DNA from: Hyphomicrobiales bacterium
GTDB taxonomy: Bacteria; Pseudomonadota; Alphaproteobacteria; Rhizobiales; Rhizobiaceae
Assembly: GCA_900473205.1 (NCBI GenBank)
Contig: UCLB01000006.1
Span: 62,001-126,000 of the forward strand
Length of the DNA: 64,000 nucleotides
Direction of reading: 5' to 3'
Of this stretch, positions 46,466 through 56,135 are shown in pieces. Made by a program: the position numbers and the translations under genes. Under the pieces are notes generated by a model. The model had not been told where the DNA came from. It did not search any database and worked only from the letters and a program-made list of their open reading frames with translations. Numbering within the stretch: the stretch's first letter is position 1; every line of letters begins with the position of its first letter.

Positions 46466-47401
46466 TTATGCGCCAGCCTTGTCCAGAAGAGCCACCATCT
46501 CGTCCGTCAGCTCCAGTTCCGTTGCGCGCTTGAAGCTTTCCAGCTGTGAAAGGCTGGTGGCGCTGGCGATGGGCGCAGTCACGGCCTTTTTGCACAGAAG
46601 CCAGGCCAGCGCGATATCGGCCAGCTTCGCCCCGGTTTCTGCAGCAATCGTGTCCATGGCACCGAGAATCGCCAGACCGCGCGTATTGACGTAATCGCCA
46701 ACGCGGTAAGACCGCGCCACACCTTCCGTATCCGCCTTGCTGCGATATTTGCCGGTCAGGAAGCCTGCGGCAAGGCTGTAATAGTTGATGACGCCGATGT
46801 CTTCTTTCGCCGTCAACTCGGCAAGCGGGCCTTCAAATCTTTCGCGGATGTAGAGGTTATATTCCGGCTGCACGACATCAAAGCGCGCCAGCCCCGTTTT
46901 AGCGGAGACATCGAGCGCTTCTTGTAGCTCGGGCGCATCGTAGTTGGAGCAGCCGATGGCGCGCACCTTGCCTTGCTCCTTAAGCTTGGTGAATGCACCC
47001 AGAGTTTCCTCGATGGGTGTACCGGCGTCCGGCTTATGGGCGAGATAAAGGTCGATGTAATCGGTCTGCAGACGGCGCAACGATGCCTCGACTGCTTCCG
47101 CGATGCGCTCGGCCTTGAGGCCTTTGTCATAACCAACCTTGGAAACAATGATCGCCTTGTCGCGCGCCACGCTGCCGCGTTTCAGCCATTTGCCGATGAT
47201 GGTTTCGGACTCGCCACCCTGATGGCCATCCACCCATGCGGAATAGACATCCGCCGTGTCGATGGTGTTGAAACCGGTGTCGAAGAAGGCATCTAGCAGC
47301 TGGAAAGAGGTGTTCTCATCCGCAGTCCAGCCGAAGACGTTTCCGCCAAAGACAATTGGGGCGATGGAAAGGCCGGTCCGGCCAAGCGCGCGTTTCTCCA
47401 C
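46466..47401 (-). CDS. aldo/keto reductase
   Basis: A 311-aa aldo/keto reductase distinct from the one at 44023. FGGNVFGWTADE, FDTGFNTIDTADVYSAW (catalytic Asp, Tyr), DYIDLYLAHKPDAGTPIEETLG (catalytic His region), VVQPEYNLYIR and APIASATSLSQLESF (cofactor phosphate loop). The GTG at 47401 with GGGAG eight bases upstream is the best start; the frame is open a further 15 codons. It is co-transcribed with the GNAT gene downstream. Confidence 0.9.
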   Translation of the reverse strand: MEKRALGRTGLSIAPIVFGGNVFGWTADENTSFQLLDAFFDTGFNTIDTADVYSAWVDGHQGGESETIIGKWLKRGSVARDKAIIVSKVGYDKGLKAERIAEAVEASLRRLQTDYIDLYLAHKPDAGTPIEETLGAFTKLKEQGKVRAIGCSNYDAPELQEALDVSAKTGLARFDVVQPEYNLYIRERFEGPLAELTAKEDIGVINYYSLAAGFLTGKYRSKADTEGVARSYRVGDYVNTRGLAILGAMDTIAAETGAKLADIALAWLLCKKAVTAPIASATSLSQLESFKRATELELTDEMVALLDKAGA

Positions 47402-47514
47402 GGATGATACTCCCTTTGTTTTTCTAATGTGTCGCAACAGTAGCAAGCGGATGGAGCCATAACCATTGAATTTCCTTGATGGCTGGCCCCCTGCTTGCGT
47501 GATGCAAACGACGT

Positions 47515-48501
47515 TCAGGAAGAAAGGGTTCGGTAAAAACTTGGCGGTTCTTTATGGTGCTGCTGCCACACGCGGCGAAGATGTCTGGCAGAAGCGAAGC
47601 CGGAGCGCTCGGCAACCGCCTCCATATCCAGCCGCGAATGCGCCAGAATATCGCGTGCGAGATTGACGCGCATCAGGTTGATGTAATCCACCACGCTGAC
47701 GCCGGTATGCTCCCGAAACAGCCGGGAAAGATGCCGCTCGCTCAAGGCCGCCGCCTTGGCAAGCCGGGCCAGCGACCATTCGGCGGCGGGGTCTGCCACA
47801 ATGGCGTCCTGTGCCTTGTGGACGGAAGGGTGAATGTGGTTGCGGCCTGAAAGCCAGGGCGAGATTTGAGGGTCGTTTGCTGTGCGCCTGATATAGATGA
47901 CCATGGTCTGGGCGATGCGCGCGGCAATCACCGGGCTGGTAAGTGTCGAGACGATGTGCAGCAGAAGATCGATGCCGGTGGAAATGCCAGCGCTGGAAAA
48001 GCACCTGCCATCTTCCACGAACAACCGGTTCTCAAGGACTTTGGCCAAGGGCGCAAGCCGCCGCAATTCACCCACGCAATCGGCATGGGTGGTGCAGTGG
48101 TGACCATCGAAGACACCGGCCTCGGCGGCGATCAGTGCGCCGGAGCAGATGGAGACGATGGTGGTGTCGTCCCGCACCGCTTTGCGCAGCCAGTCCGCGA
48201 GAATGCGCCGTTCGGACAGGCCTTGCTTTGTTTCCACCAGAGAGCCGCCGGAAATCACCAGCATGGCATTGTCGGGCAGGGCCTCAGGCAGGGCTTCCAG
48301 CCCCGTCAGGGAAAGGCCAATCGTCGTCGTCTGTGTGTCGCCAGCGGCAATATATCTGCAATCGAAGCGAATGTTGTCCTGTTGCTGGTTGGCATAGCGC
48401 AGCACCTCAAGCGGCCCCGCGACATCCAGCAACAGCGTTTGCGGTGGCAGCACCACGAAAACCGGAATGATCTTGGTCGATGTGCCGCCAGTCGTCATCA
48501 T
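47515..48501 (-). CDS. GlxA-type AraC regulator (DJ-1 domain)
   Basis: A 328-aa regulator: N-terminal DJ-1/PfpI class I glutaminase-like domain (about 10-190: VFVVLPPQTLLLDVAGPLEVLRYAN; nucleophile-elbow-like VSICSGALIAAEAG) and C-terminal AraC DNA-binding domain (about 225-325: WSLARLAKAAALSERHLSRLFREHTGVS; ERSGFASARHLRRVWQQHH). It lies just downstream of an isochorismatase-family gene with a 4-bp ATGA overlap, so it is the second gene of a two-gene operon. Likely a sensor of a nitrogenous or amide substrate; not proven. Confidence 0.92.
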   Translation of the reverse strand: MMTTGGTSTKIIPVFVVLPPQTLLLDVAGPLEVLRYANQQQDNIRFDCRYIAAGDTQTTTIGLSLTGLEALPEALPDNAMLVISGGSLVETKQGLSERRILADWLRKAVRDDTTIVSICSGALIAAEAGVFDGHHCTTHADCVGELRRLAPLAKVLENRLFVEDGRCFSSAGISTGIDLLLHIVSTLTSPVIAARIAQTMVIYIRRTANDPQISPWLSGRNHIHPSVHKAQDAIVADPAAEWSLARLAKAAALSERHLSRLFREHTGVSVVDYINLMRVNLARDILAHSRLDMEAVAERSGFASARHLRRVWQQHHKEPPSFYRTLSS

Positions 48502-49058
48502 GCGGCCTCTTTGCTTGTCTGCAACGCTTCGTCCACCGTTACGATGCGTGCAAAGCGGCCAGACAAAACCAGTTCCGTGCGTGTCGCGATGTCCTCTGCC
48601 GAAAAGACCTTGCCGGATGCATGCGTCATGGGAAAGGTCAGCGTTGCCTCGGTTACGAAATCGACCGTGTAGCCCAGATCGGACCCCTGCCGCGTGGTGG
48701 TTTCACAGCATTGTTCAGTGCGAATGCCGGAGATGATCAGCCGGTTGATGCCGTGCTTGGTCAGCCACACATCGAGAGCCGTGCCGATAAACGCCGAATG
48801 GCGGTTCTTGCGAAAGGTCACGGCGGGCTCAATGCGAATGCCGTCCAATGCGCGGATGAAACCGCTCTCCTCGGCAAAGGCCCGGTCGCCATCGACATGG
48901 AAAATCTGGATGACGGGAATTCCGGCCGCTACAGCGCCATCGATCAGCTTTTGCTGCGCGGCAAGATAGGCAGGCAGGCCGCTCTCCTCGAAATAGGGTG
49001 CATGCCGGAAGGATTCCTGCACATCGATAACCAGAAGCGCTGTGTTTGAATGGGACAT
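48498..49058 (-). CDS. isochorismatase-family cysteine hydrolase
   Basis: A 186-aa hydrolase with the isochorismatase/nicotinamidase fold. Catalytic triad: Asp in [10 protein letters not shown], Lys in [12 protein letters not shown] and Cys in [21 protein letters not shown]. Substrate unknown; the fold covers amidases such as nicotinamidase and N-carbamoyl-compound hydrolases. Its stop overlaps the GlxA-type regulator by 4 bp, and the divergent gene is a Gfo/Idh/MocA oxidoreductase 182 bp away. Confidence 0.9.
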   Translation of the reverse strand: MSHSNTALLVIDVQESFRHAPYFEESGLPAYLAAQQKLIDGAVAAGIPVIQIFHVDGDRAFAEESGFIRALDGIRIEPAVTFRKNRHSAFIGTALDVWLTKHGINRLIISGIRTEQCCETTTRQGSDLGYTVDFVTEATLTFPMTHASGKVFSAEDIATRTELVLSGRFARIVTVDEALQTSKEAA

Positions 49059-49240
49059 TTTCTGTATCTCCAGTTTTTGATGATTACAGTTTTTCCTATT
49101 TGGTAGGAAGCCGAAAGTACGCAGAGCGCCGAAGAGAGGACATTTTCAGCCGTCACGCTTGTCGGGTCGGCCACGCGTTTCGAACGGTTGCTTGTCAGTT
49201 GCAGCATGTTAAAGTGCGGCCCATCACAGTGGAGGCAAGC

Positions 49241-50227
49241 ATGTTGCGTTTTGGAATTCTATCGACGGCGAAAATCGGCCGGGAACTCGTCATCCCGGCC
49301 ATTCAGGATGCGGAAAACGCTGTCGTCACCGCCATCGCCAGCCGGGATATAAGCAAGGCGCGGCAACTGGCCGACCGTTTCTCCGTACCGCATGCTTTCG
49401 GTTCCTATGAGGAGATGCTGGCCTCCGACCTAATCGATGCCGTCTATATTCCGCTGCCGACAGCCCAGCATGTCGAATGGTCCATCAAGGCCGCTGATGC
49501 GGGCAAGCATGTGCTCTGCGAAAAGCCGATTGCGCTCAAGGCCGACGAAATCGATAGCCTGATTGCCGCCCGCGACCGTAACAAGGTGCTGATATCGGAA
49601 GCCTATATGGTGACCTATGCGCCGGTTTGGCTGAAGGTGCGCGAGTTGCTTGCCTCCGGTGCCATCGGGACGCTGAAACATGTTCAGGGCTCTTTCACCT
49701 ATTTCAACCGTGATCCCGGCAATATGCGTAACATTCCCGAACTCGGTGGCGGCGCGCTTCCCGATATCGGCGTTTATCCCACCATCACAACCCGCTTTGC
49801 CACCGGTAAAGAACCGAAGCGCGTTCAGGCTGTGGTCGAGCGTGACCCGGAATTCGGCACAGATATCTATGCCAGCGTGAAGGCGGATTTTGGTGATTTC
49901 GAACTCAGCTTCTATATCTCCACCCAGCTTGCGGGCCGCCAACTGATGGTTCTTCACGGGACCGAAGGTTACATCGAGGTCAAGTCGCCCTTCAATGCCG
50001 ACCGCTGGGGTGCCGAAGAGGTGGAGCTGACCAACCAGAACCACGGCCAGTCGCAAATCTTCCGCTTTCAGGACAGCCGCCAGTACCGTCGAGAGATCGA
50101 AGCTTTCGCCAAGGCCGCGAACGGTGAAGAGGCAGAAATCGTTTCGCTGGAAAGCTCGAAGAACAGCCAGCGTTTTATCGATGCGATTTATCGTGCTGCT
50201 GAAAAGGATGGCTGGGAAACGGTTTAA
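49241..50227 (+). CDS. Gfo/Idh/MocA family oxidoreductase
   Basis: A 328-aa NAD(P)-dependent oxidoreductase. Rossmann N terminus ([20 protein letters not shown]), [17 protein letters not shown], the catalytic-type motif VLCEKPIAL (EKP), and a C-terminal alpha/beta domain ([14 protein letters not shown] with Asp/Tyr of the active site). Likely acts on a sugar or polyol. The ATG at 49241 has GGAGG five bases upstream; the longer open frame from 49046 is not used. Its stop overlaps the convergent membrane gene by 4 bp. Confidence 0.92.
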   Translation: MLRFGILSTAKIGRELVIPAIQDAENAVVTAIASRDISKARQLADRFSVPHAFGSYEEMLASDLIDAVYIPLPTAQHVEWSIKAADAGKHVLCEKPIALKADEIDSLIAARDRNKVLISEAYMVTYAPVWLKVRELLASGAIGTLKHVQGSFTYFNRDPGNMRNIPELGGGALPDIGVYPTITTRFATGKEPKRVQAVVERDPEFGTDIYASVKADFGDFELSFYISTQLAGRQLMVLHGTEGYIEVKSPFNADRWGAEEVELTNQNHGQSQIFRFQDSRQYRREIEAFAKAANGEEAEIVSLESSKNSQRFIDAIYRAAEKDGWETV

Positions 50228-50583
50228 TCCCGGGACTTCAGAGCCCGCGCATAACCAAAACCACCCAGTGCCAGCGCGGCAATTGATGTTGCCGCGAAAA
50301 CCACTGGCCATTGCAATTGCGGATTTCTCGCCATCATCAGCGCGAAAAGTGCATAGCTTACGATGGATATGGTTGCGCTGATAATGATGGGTAGGGTGCC
50401 GTTTAAGCGGCCGGAGTTACGCCGCCGCCGAATGGCGTAGGCCACCACTATAAAAGCAGTGGATGCACCAATCAATCTGGAAACAAATAGGTCAATATTC
50501 GCAGCGGTGGCGGAAGCCCACGTCACAGCGAAGTCGATGATCGCACAGATGGAATGCAATAGAATGAAGAACACAAGCGTCAC
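50224..50583 (-). CDS. small membrane protein, unknown
   Basis: A 119-aa protein starting at GTG with about four hydrophobic segments ([75 protein letters not shown]) and short Arg-rich loops. No recognised family. The frame and membrane pattern support a real gene, but no homology is known to me. Confidence 0.6.
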   Translation of the reverse strand: MTLVFFILLHSICAIIDFAVTWASATAANIDLFVSRLIGASTAFIVVAYAIRRRRNSGRLNGTLPIIISATISIVSYALFALMMARNPQLQWPVVFAATSIAALALGGFGYARALKSRD

Positions 50584-50648
50584 TGGTTAATCTCGTTTCC
50601 ACGTCATGGGAACAAGACTATAGCGCAAACACTACGTTCGCCCAGAGG

Positions 50649-50879
50649 TCAGGCCGTGCCTAACCGACGCATTGCCATCATCCCGACAAAACCGCCTGCC
50701 AATCCGGCATTGTAACCGGCAACAGCAATCACCAGCGGCAAGAATTGGATGCCATGGGCGGAAAAGAGAGCTGCGCCCAGAAATGCGGTCACGATCAGAA
50801 TGCCGACGCCTGCCACAGCAATGGCGGATCGCAGCATGAGGGCGGTAAAACCAAGTGAGATTCCGAGAATAAATACCAT
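50649..50879 (-). CDS. small membrane protein, unknown
   Basis: A 76-aa protein with about three hydrophobic segments (VFILGISLGFTALML; VAGVGILIVTAFLGAALF; FLPLVIAVAGYNAGLAGG). The ATG at 50879 has a very strong GGAGGAGG. The open frame continues to 50963 but the upstream part is charged and unlike a start. Function unknown. It lies between the GTG-started membrane gene and xseA. Confidence 0.6.
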   Translation of the reverse strand: MVFILGISLGFTALMLRSAIAVAGVGILIVTAFLGAALFSAHGIQFLPLVIAVAGYNAGLAGGFVGMMAMRRLGTA

Positions 50880-51075
50880 GATGCCGCTCCTCCTCCAGTG
50901 GGCCTGAGGAAAGGCATCGTCATCCTCAAAAACCCTTATTCTCCTCCAGGCATGCACTTTCAACGACGGACCTTAGCAGATTGTTGCAATTTTGTGAAAT
51001 TTATTCGTCCGAAGATTGTCAAGGGCGTGTCATCAAGCGGATTTGCGAATCGCGGGCCATGGGTTAGAAACAGGC

Positions 51076-52674
51076 ATGAGCGATATTTTCAGCCAGCCAC
51101 TCACCAACCTCGCCGAATTTTCGGTTTCGGAGCTTTCCGGCTCCATCAAGCGCACGGTCGAAACCGCTTTCGACCAGGTGCGGGTGCGCGGTGAGATATC
51201 GGGTTATCGTGGTCAGCACACGTCCGGCCACGCTTATTTTTCGCTGAAGGACGACCGCGCCCGCATCGATGCCGTGATCTGGAAGGGCAGTTTCTCCAAG
51301 CTGAAATTCCGCCCGGAAGAGGGCATGGAGGTCATCGCCACCGGCAAGATCACGACGTTCCCCGGCTCTTCCAAATATCAGATCGTCATCGAAAGCCTGG
51401 AGCCCGCCGGTGCCGGCGCGCTGATGGCGCTTCTGGAAGAGCGCCGTCGCAAGCTGGCCGCCGAAGGTCTGTTCGATCAGGCACGCAAGCGCCGACTGCC
51501 CTATATGCCAAGGGTCATCGGCGTCGTCACCTCGCCAACCGGTGCCGTCATCCGCGATATTCTGCACCGCATTTCAGATCGTTTCCCCGTGCATGTGCTG
51601 GTCTGGCCGGTCAAAGTGCAGGGTGAAGGTTCCGGCGAAGAGGTGGCCAACGCTATCAGAGGCTTCAATGCTCTTGAGGTCGGCGGTGACATTCCGCGTC
51701 CCGATGTGCTGATCGTCGCGCGCGGCGGCGGCAGTCTGGAAGACCTGTGGAGCTTCAACGACGAAATCGTCGTGCGCGCTGCTGCCGAAAGCCAGATACC
51801 GCTGATCTCAGCCGTCGGCCACGAAACCGATACGACGCTGATCGACCACGCCGCCGATGTGCGCGCGCCCACACCCACGGGTGCCGCCGAAATGGCCGTG
51901 CCTGTCAGGGCCGATCTGGAAGCACAGCTCGCGGGCCTTTCCGCCCGTCTCTCCGGCTCCATGTCCCGGCAGATGGACAATCGCCGTCAGGGCGTGCGGG
52001 CGCTCGTGCGCGCCCTTCCGTCGCTGGATCAGTTGCTAGCTCTGCCGCGCCGCCGTTTCGATGAAGCGGCCAGCGGGCTCGGTCGCGGGCTGGAATTGAA
52101 CACGCTCAACAAGCGCCGCAGCTTTGAGCGCACGGCCTCGGGTCTTCGCCCGGATGTGCTGGCCCATGGCCTCAAACAGCAGCGCCAGCGCATTCAGGAG
52201 CGCATGCAGCGCGCCGAAAGCTTGGTTGAGCGCCGCCTGTTGCAAGCCCAATCCCGCGTCTCATCGTCGGCCTCGTCGCTGCGCTCTCTCCCCGCACGGC
52301 TTCTCGGCCAGTTGGAGCGTCAGAAGGAGAGGGTGGCCAGCGCCACCCGCCGCACCGATACGGCCGTCCTGCACCGCATGTCGCAAAACCGCTCCGGCCT
52401 CGCTTCGCATGACCGCATCCTGCAATCGCTCTCCTACAAAAACGTGCTGAACCGCGGTTATGCCGTCATCCGCGACGAAGATAACCGCCCGCTGACGCGT
52501 GCTGCTGCCGTTGCCTCGGGTGCTGTTGTATCGATGGAGTTTGCCGATGGCCGCGTCTCTGCCGTCGCTGGCGGTGCGGATGTTCAGCCGATCGAGCCGA
52601 CGCCCTCGGCACCCAAGAAGAAGCCGGTGAAATCGACCACATCAGGCCCGGTCGATCAGGGTAGCTTGTTCTAG
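51076..52674 (+). CDS. xseA: exodeoxyribonuclease VII large subunit
   Basis: A 532-aa large subunit that, with several XseB chains, degrades single-stranded DNA. OB-fold N domain (about 10-110: [40 protein letters not shown]), catalytic core (about 130-320: [64 protein letters not shown]), then a long coiled coil rich in Arg/Gln. The start at 51076 is preferred; the frame is open 20 codons further. A palindromic repeat follows its 3' end. Confidence 0.96.
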   Translation: MSDIFSQPLTNLAEFSVSELSGSIKRTVETAFDQVRVRGEISGYRGQHTSGHAYFSLKDDRARIDAVIWKGSFSKLKFRPEEGMEVIATGKITTFPGSSKYQIVIESLEPAGAGALMALLEERRRKLAAEGLFDQARKRRLPYMPRVIGVVTSPTGAVIRDILHRISDRFPVHVLVWPVKVQGEGSGEEVANAIRGFNALEVGGDIPRPDVLIVARGGGSLEDLWSFNDEIVVRAAAESQIPLISAVGHETDTTLIDHAADVRAPTPTGAAEMAVPVRADLEAQLAGLSARLSGSMSRQMDNRRQGVRALVRALPSLDQLLALPRRRFDEAASGLGRGLELNTLNKRRSFERTASGLRPDVLAHGLKQQRQRIQERMQRAESLVERRLLQAQSRVSSSASSLRSLPARLLGQLERQKERVASATRRTDTAVLHRMSQNRSGLASHDRILQSLSYKNVLNRGYAVIRDEDNRPLTRAAAVASGAVVSMEFADGRVSAVAGGADVQPIEPTPSAPKKKPVKSTTSGPVDQGSLF

Positions 52675-52734
52675 GGTGAGTTACGTTTATCGGGTTCGAG
52701 CCTCGTTGTATGACAGGCTTTTTACGTTCTCCAT

Positions 52735-52818
52735 CGTCATCCTCGGGCTTGACCCGAGGATCTAAAGACTCCCGACATTGAACGTGATTAGATACTCGGG
52801 ACAAGCCCGAGGATGACG
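52735..52818. repeat. intergenic inverted-repeat element
   Basis: CGTCATCCTCGGGCTTG (52735-52751) is an exact inverted match of CAAGCCCGAGGATGACG (52802-52818), 17 bp. Each arm holds its own small hairpin (CCTCGGG/CCCGAGG at 52741-52759; CTCGGG/CCCGAG at 52795-52812). This GTCATCCTCGGGCTTGACCCGAGGAT pattern is one I associate with dispersed alphaproteobacterial intergenic repeats. It may double as a terminator for xseA. Confidence 0.7.
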
Positions 52819-52886
52819 TAAAGCAATGGGTTGAAGTTCAGGGCTTTAGCATTCTGCGGTACGAAAGCTCGGCTCCCAACGACCCC

Positions 52887-53387
52887 TCACTCCAAATCCG
52901 CCAGAAACACCTTCAGCAACCGGTTGAACTCCCGCCGGTCATCTTCGCTCACCGCTGATATCAGCCGGTGCTGGTTCGCCACATGCGCCGTTACCGCCTC
53001 ATCCACGACAGCAAAACCCTTGTCCGTCAGAGCGATCAACACGCTGCGTCGGTCTTCCGGGTTGTTGATGCGCTCAACAAGACCCGCCTTTTCCAGCTGG
53101 TCGATGCGGTTGGTCATGGTGCCGGAGCTGACCATGGTCATATCAAGCAGTTCTCCGGGGGAGAGGCGGTAGGGCTTGGCCGCCCGGCGCAAGGTCGCCA
53201 GAACATCGAAGGAGGAGGATGACAGGCCGTGTTGCAGAAGAACGGCCTCCACCTCGCGCCCGAGATGGGTGGACAGCCGGTGCAGGCGGCCCATGATGCC
53301 CATCGGTTCGACATTGAGGTCGGGGCGTGCCTTCGCCCATTGCGCCAGAATTCTATCGACGTGATCATCTGCGGTTTTTTCACTCAT
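52887..53387 (-). CDS. MarR-family transcriptional regulator
   Basis: A 166-aa MarR regulator. Winged helix region (about 55-125: LSSSSFDVLATLRRAAKPYRLSPGELLDMTMVSSGTMTNRIDQLEKAGLVERINNPEDRRSVLIALTDKG in pieces), with the typical D-R-R-S wing. Dimerisation helices flank it. It is divergent from a DMT exporter; the gap contains a perfect 18-bp palindrome overlapping both promoters, its likely operator. Confidence 0.93.
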   Translation of the reverse strand: MSEKTADDHVDRILAQWAKARPDLNVEPMGIMGRLHRLSTHLGREVEAVLLQHGLSSSSFDVLATLRRAAKPYRLSPGELLDMTMVSSGTMTNRIDQLEKAGLVERINNPEDRRSVLIALTDKGFAVVDEAVTAHVANQHRLISAVSEDDRREFNRLLKVFLADLE

Positions 53388-53407
53388 GGAGAAGAGATAA
53401 CATCAGG

Positions 53408-53425
53408 TATCTTGACGTCAAGATA
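53408..53425. promoter_or_regulatory. MarR operator palindrome with -35 elements
   Basis: TATCTTGACGTCAAGATA is a perfect 18-bp palindrome. Each strand contains TTGACG, usable as -35; TATCCT at 53434-53439 (16-bp spacer) is a -10 for the exporter, and TATCTC on the minus strand serves the MarR gene. A partial second site is at about 53444-53459. Confidence 0.7.
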
Positions 53426-53468
53426 AAAGCGCGTATCCTGTATTTATCTTGATATAGAGATTCTTGAA

Positions 53469-54332
53469 ATGAAGAAAAATCCAAGTTACATCGCCGATGT
53501 CGTCATGACGGGCATCGCTCCAGCCATCTGGGGCAGCACTTATATCGTCACCACATCGTTTCTGCCGCAGGGCTACCCCATGCATGTCGCCATGCTACGG
53601 GCGCTGCCTGCTGGTCTGCTGTTACTGCTTTTGGTGCGCAAGCTGCCCTTCGGCATCTGGTGGGGCCGCGCCTTCATTCTGGGCGCGCTGAACTTTGCCT
53701 TCTTCTGGGCCATGCTATTCGTGTCGGCCTATCGCCTGCCCGGCGGCGTCGCCGCCACCGTGGGCGCGGTGCAGCCGCTGATCGTCATTGCGCTGTCGCG
53801 GCTTTTTCTAGGAAGATACATTCGCGCACTCACCATCGTCGCAGGTCTGATCGGCATGGCGGGCGTGGCGTTTCTGGTGTTGACACCGCATGCGGCGCTT
53901 GATCCCGTTGGCATCGCCGCAGCCTTTGCAGGCGCGGTTTCCATGGCTTTCGGAACGGTGCTGACCCGCCGCTGGCAGCCGCCGGTTTCCAACCTCACCT
54001 TTACGGCGTGGCAACTGACGGCGGGCGGGCTGCTGCTGGTGCCGATGGCGCTGTTTCTGGAGCCTGCTTTGCCAACTCTCACGAGCCAGAATGTGCTGGG
54101 CATGGCCTATCTCGGGCTGATCGGTGCGGCCTTCACCTATCTCCTGTGGTTCCGCGGATTGGCGCGCATTGAACCTTCGGTGGCGGCATCGCTCGGATTT
54201 CTAAGCCCGGTCACCGCCACCGTATTGGGCTGGCTGGCGCTCGGTCAAAACCTTGCGCCAGCGCAGATTGCCGGTTTCATCATGGTGCTGTTCAGCGTCT
54301 GGCTGAGCCAGAAAAGTCAGGCACCCCGATAG
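53469..54332 (+). CDS. EamA/DMT superfamily exporter
   Basis: A 287-aa inner-membrane protein with about ten helices in two EamA repeats (GIAPAIWGSTYIVTTSFLP; GGVAATVGAVQPLIVIALSRLFLGR; TLTSQNVLGMAYLGLIGAAFTYLLWF; SVAASLGFLSPVTATVLGWLALGQ). Likely a drug or metabolite exporter kept in check by the divergent MarR regulator. It converges closely with the M29 aminopeptidase gene. Confidence 0.9.
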   Translation: MKKNPSYIADVVMTGIAPAIWGSTYIVTTSFLPQGYPMHVAMLRALPAGLLLLLLVRKLPFGIWWGRAFILGALNFAFFWAMLFVSAYRLPGGVAATVGAVQPLIVIALSRLFLGRYIRALTIVAGLIGMAGVAFLVLTPHAALDPVGIAAAFAGAVSMAFGTVLTRRWQPPVSNLTFTAWQLTAGGLLLVPMALFLEPALPTLTSQNVLGMAYLGLIGAAFTYLLWFRGLARIEPSVAASLGFLSPVTATVLGWLALGQNLAPAQIAGFIMVLFSVWLSQKSQAPR

Positions 54333-54338
54333 CGCCTA

Positions 54339-55577
54339 TCAGGCCCACTCGCCCTTGCGCATCACAGGAACCTTCGAGCCATCGGCTCTGACACCGTCGA
54401 TATCGACCTTGTCGGAGCCGATCATCCAGTCGATGTGGATCAGGCTGGAATTGCCGCCCTGCGCCTTGATCTGGTCTTGGCTGAGCGAAGCGCCATCGAG
54501 GAAGCACTTGGAGTAGCACTGTCCCAGCGCAATGTGGCAGGACGCGTTTTCGTCGAACAGCGTGTTGTAGAACAGAATGTCGCTGGCCGAGATGGGGGAG
54601 GAATGCGGCACCAGTGCCACTTCACCCAGACGCCGCGCGCCTTCATCCGTATCCAGCACCTTGTTCAGCACGGCCTCGCCCTTGGAAGCCTTCGCCTCCA
54701 CGATGCGTCCGCCTTCAAACTTCACCTGAATATTGTCGATCAGCGTGCCCTGATGCGACAGTGGCTTGGTGCTGGAGACGTAACCATCCACCCGCAGCGC
54801 ATGCGGCGTGGTGAAGACCTCTTCGGTTGGAATGTTCGGGTTGCAGGTCACGCCATTCTTGGCCATCGATGCACCGCCGTGCCATTCATGGCTGTCAGCC
54901 AGACCGATGGTCACATCCGTGCCGGAGCCTGTGAAATGCAGCGCGGCAAAACGCTCGCCATTCAGCCACTTGGAGCGCTTGGCAAGGTTGGCATTGTGCT
55001 CGGCCCAAGCGGCAACAGGATCGGCCAGATCGACACGGGATGCAGCAAAAATCGCATCCGCCAGCTTCTTCACGGCCTCGTCTTCAGGAATGCCGGGGAA
55101 CACCTGTTTGGCCCAGGAGGGGTTGGGGTAGGAAATGATGTTCCAGTTGATGTCGAAGTTGGAAATCTTCTCCAGCGCCGGCTTGTAAGCCGTGGAATTG
55201 GCCTTGTTGGCGCGCGCCACCTTGGCCGGATCGGCGTCCGCCAGCAGCATGGGGTTGTCGCCGGAAATCGCGAGACGTGCCGCGCCATTGGCATAGGCCT
55301 TGGCCATGCCCTCATAGAGCCAGCCGGATGCCTTATCGAAATTGGCGTCGCTGGCGTGGGCGTAACGCGCAAGCGTTGTCTCTTCGTCGGAATAGAAGGT
55401 CGTCACCAGACCGCTGCCAGCCATATAGGCATGCTTGGTCAGAAACCGCACCAGCGGCAGGGCTGCCAGCGGCGCGGTGATGACCAGATCCTGATCCTTC
55501 TGCAATTGCAGCCCGACCTTGACGGCAACTTCGGCCAGTTTTTCGAGTTTGACGGGATCGATGGGAGAAACTGTCAT
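54339..55577 (-). CDS. M29-family aminopeptidase
   Basis: A 412-aa metallo-aminopeptidase of family M29 (AmpS/PepS type), cytosolic, with metal-binding Glu/His/Asp residues seen in DSHEWHGGASMAKNG, NIPTEEVFTTPHALRVDG and SHQGTLIDN, and the late LIHIDWMIGS. Length matches the family. It has an AAGG-containing leader and a 73-bp gap from ybaK on the same strand. Confidence 0.92.
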   Translation of the reverse strand: MTVSPIDPVKLEKLAEVAVKVGLQLQKDQDLVITAPLAALPLVRFLTKHAYMAGSGLVTTFYSDEETTLARYAHASDANFDKASGWLYEGMAKAYANGAARLAISGDNPMLLADADPAKVARANKANSTAYKPALEKISNFDINWNIISYPNPSWAKQVFPGIPEDEAVKKLADAIFAASRVDLADPVAAWAEHNANLAKRSKWLNGERFAALHFTGSGTDVTIGLADSHEWHGGASMAKNGVTCNPNIPTEEVFTTPHALRVDGYVSSTKPLSHQGTLIDNIQVKFEGGRIVEAKASKGEAVLNKVLDTDEGARRLGEVALVPHSSPISASDILFYNTLFDENASCHIALGQCYSKCFLDGASLSQDQIKAQGGNSSLIHIDWMIGSDKVDIDGVRADGSKVPVMRKGEWA

Positions 55578-55650
55578 GATGCGCCTTCATATGCTTCAAT
55601 AGGAGGCGCAAAACATAGCCCATTCGCTGCGAAAGCCAACCGGCTTTCTG

Positions 55651-56127
55651 CTATTCGGTGACCAGCGGCGCCGCGATGGCTTTCAAAACCGACTGTGCAT
55701 CCCGGGGTGAAAGGCGGACCTGCAATCCCCGCTGCCCGCCATTCATATAGACGAGATCATGGCCCATGGACTGGATCTCGATGGCTGTCGGCACCTGCTT
55801 TTTCTGGCCGAAAGGGCTGATGCCGCCGACATGATAACCCGTCGCCCGCTCGGCATTGTCAGGCTTCATCATCTGCGCAGATTTGCCGCCAAAGGCCGCC
55901 GCCAGCTTCTTCATGCTGACCTCGTGGTCGGATGGCACGACAACGCAGACCGCCTTGCCATCCACCTCGGCCATCAAGGTTTTCAGCACCAGATACGGCT
56001 CTGCCCCGATGGCCTCCGCCGCCTGAAGACCGATGCGCTCGGCATTCGGATCGTAGTCATAGATCACGGTGGTGAAGGAAATACCGGCTTTGGTCAGCAC
56101 CTGCGTCGCGCGCGTTGTCTTCGACAT
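55651..56127 (-). CDS. ybaK: Cys-tRNA(Pro)/Cys-tRNA(Cys) deacylase YbaK
   Basis: A 158-aa YbaK/ProX-type deacylase clearing misacylated Cys-tRNA(Pro). TRATQVLTKAGISFTTVIYDYDP, the catalytic Lys in PYLVLKTLMAE, VVPSDHEVSMKKLAAAFGGK and GYHVGGISPFGQKK are family hallmarks. Eight bases follow the arsC-like gene on the same strand, so they likely form a transcript. Confidence 0.94.
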   Translation of the reverse strand: MSKTTRATQVLTKAGISFTTVIYDYDPNAERIGLQAAEAIGAEPYLVLKTLMAEVDGKAVCVVVPSDHEVSMKKLAAAFGGKSAQMMKPDNAERATGYHVGGISPFGQKKQVPTAIEIQSMGHDLVYMNGGQRGLQVRLSPRDAQSVLKAIAAPLVTE

Positions 56128-56135
56128 GGGGTAGC

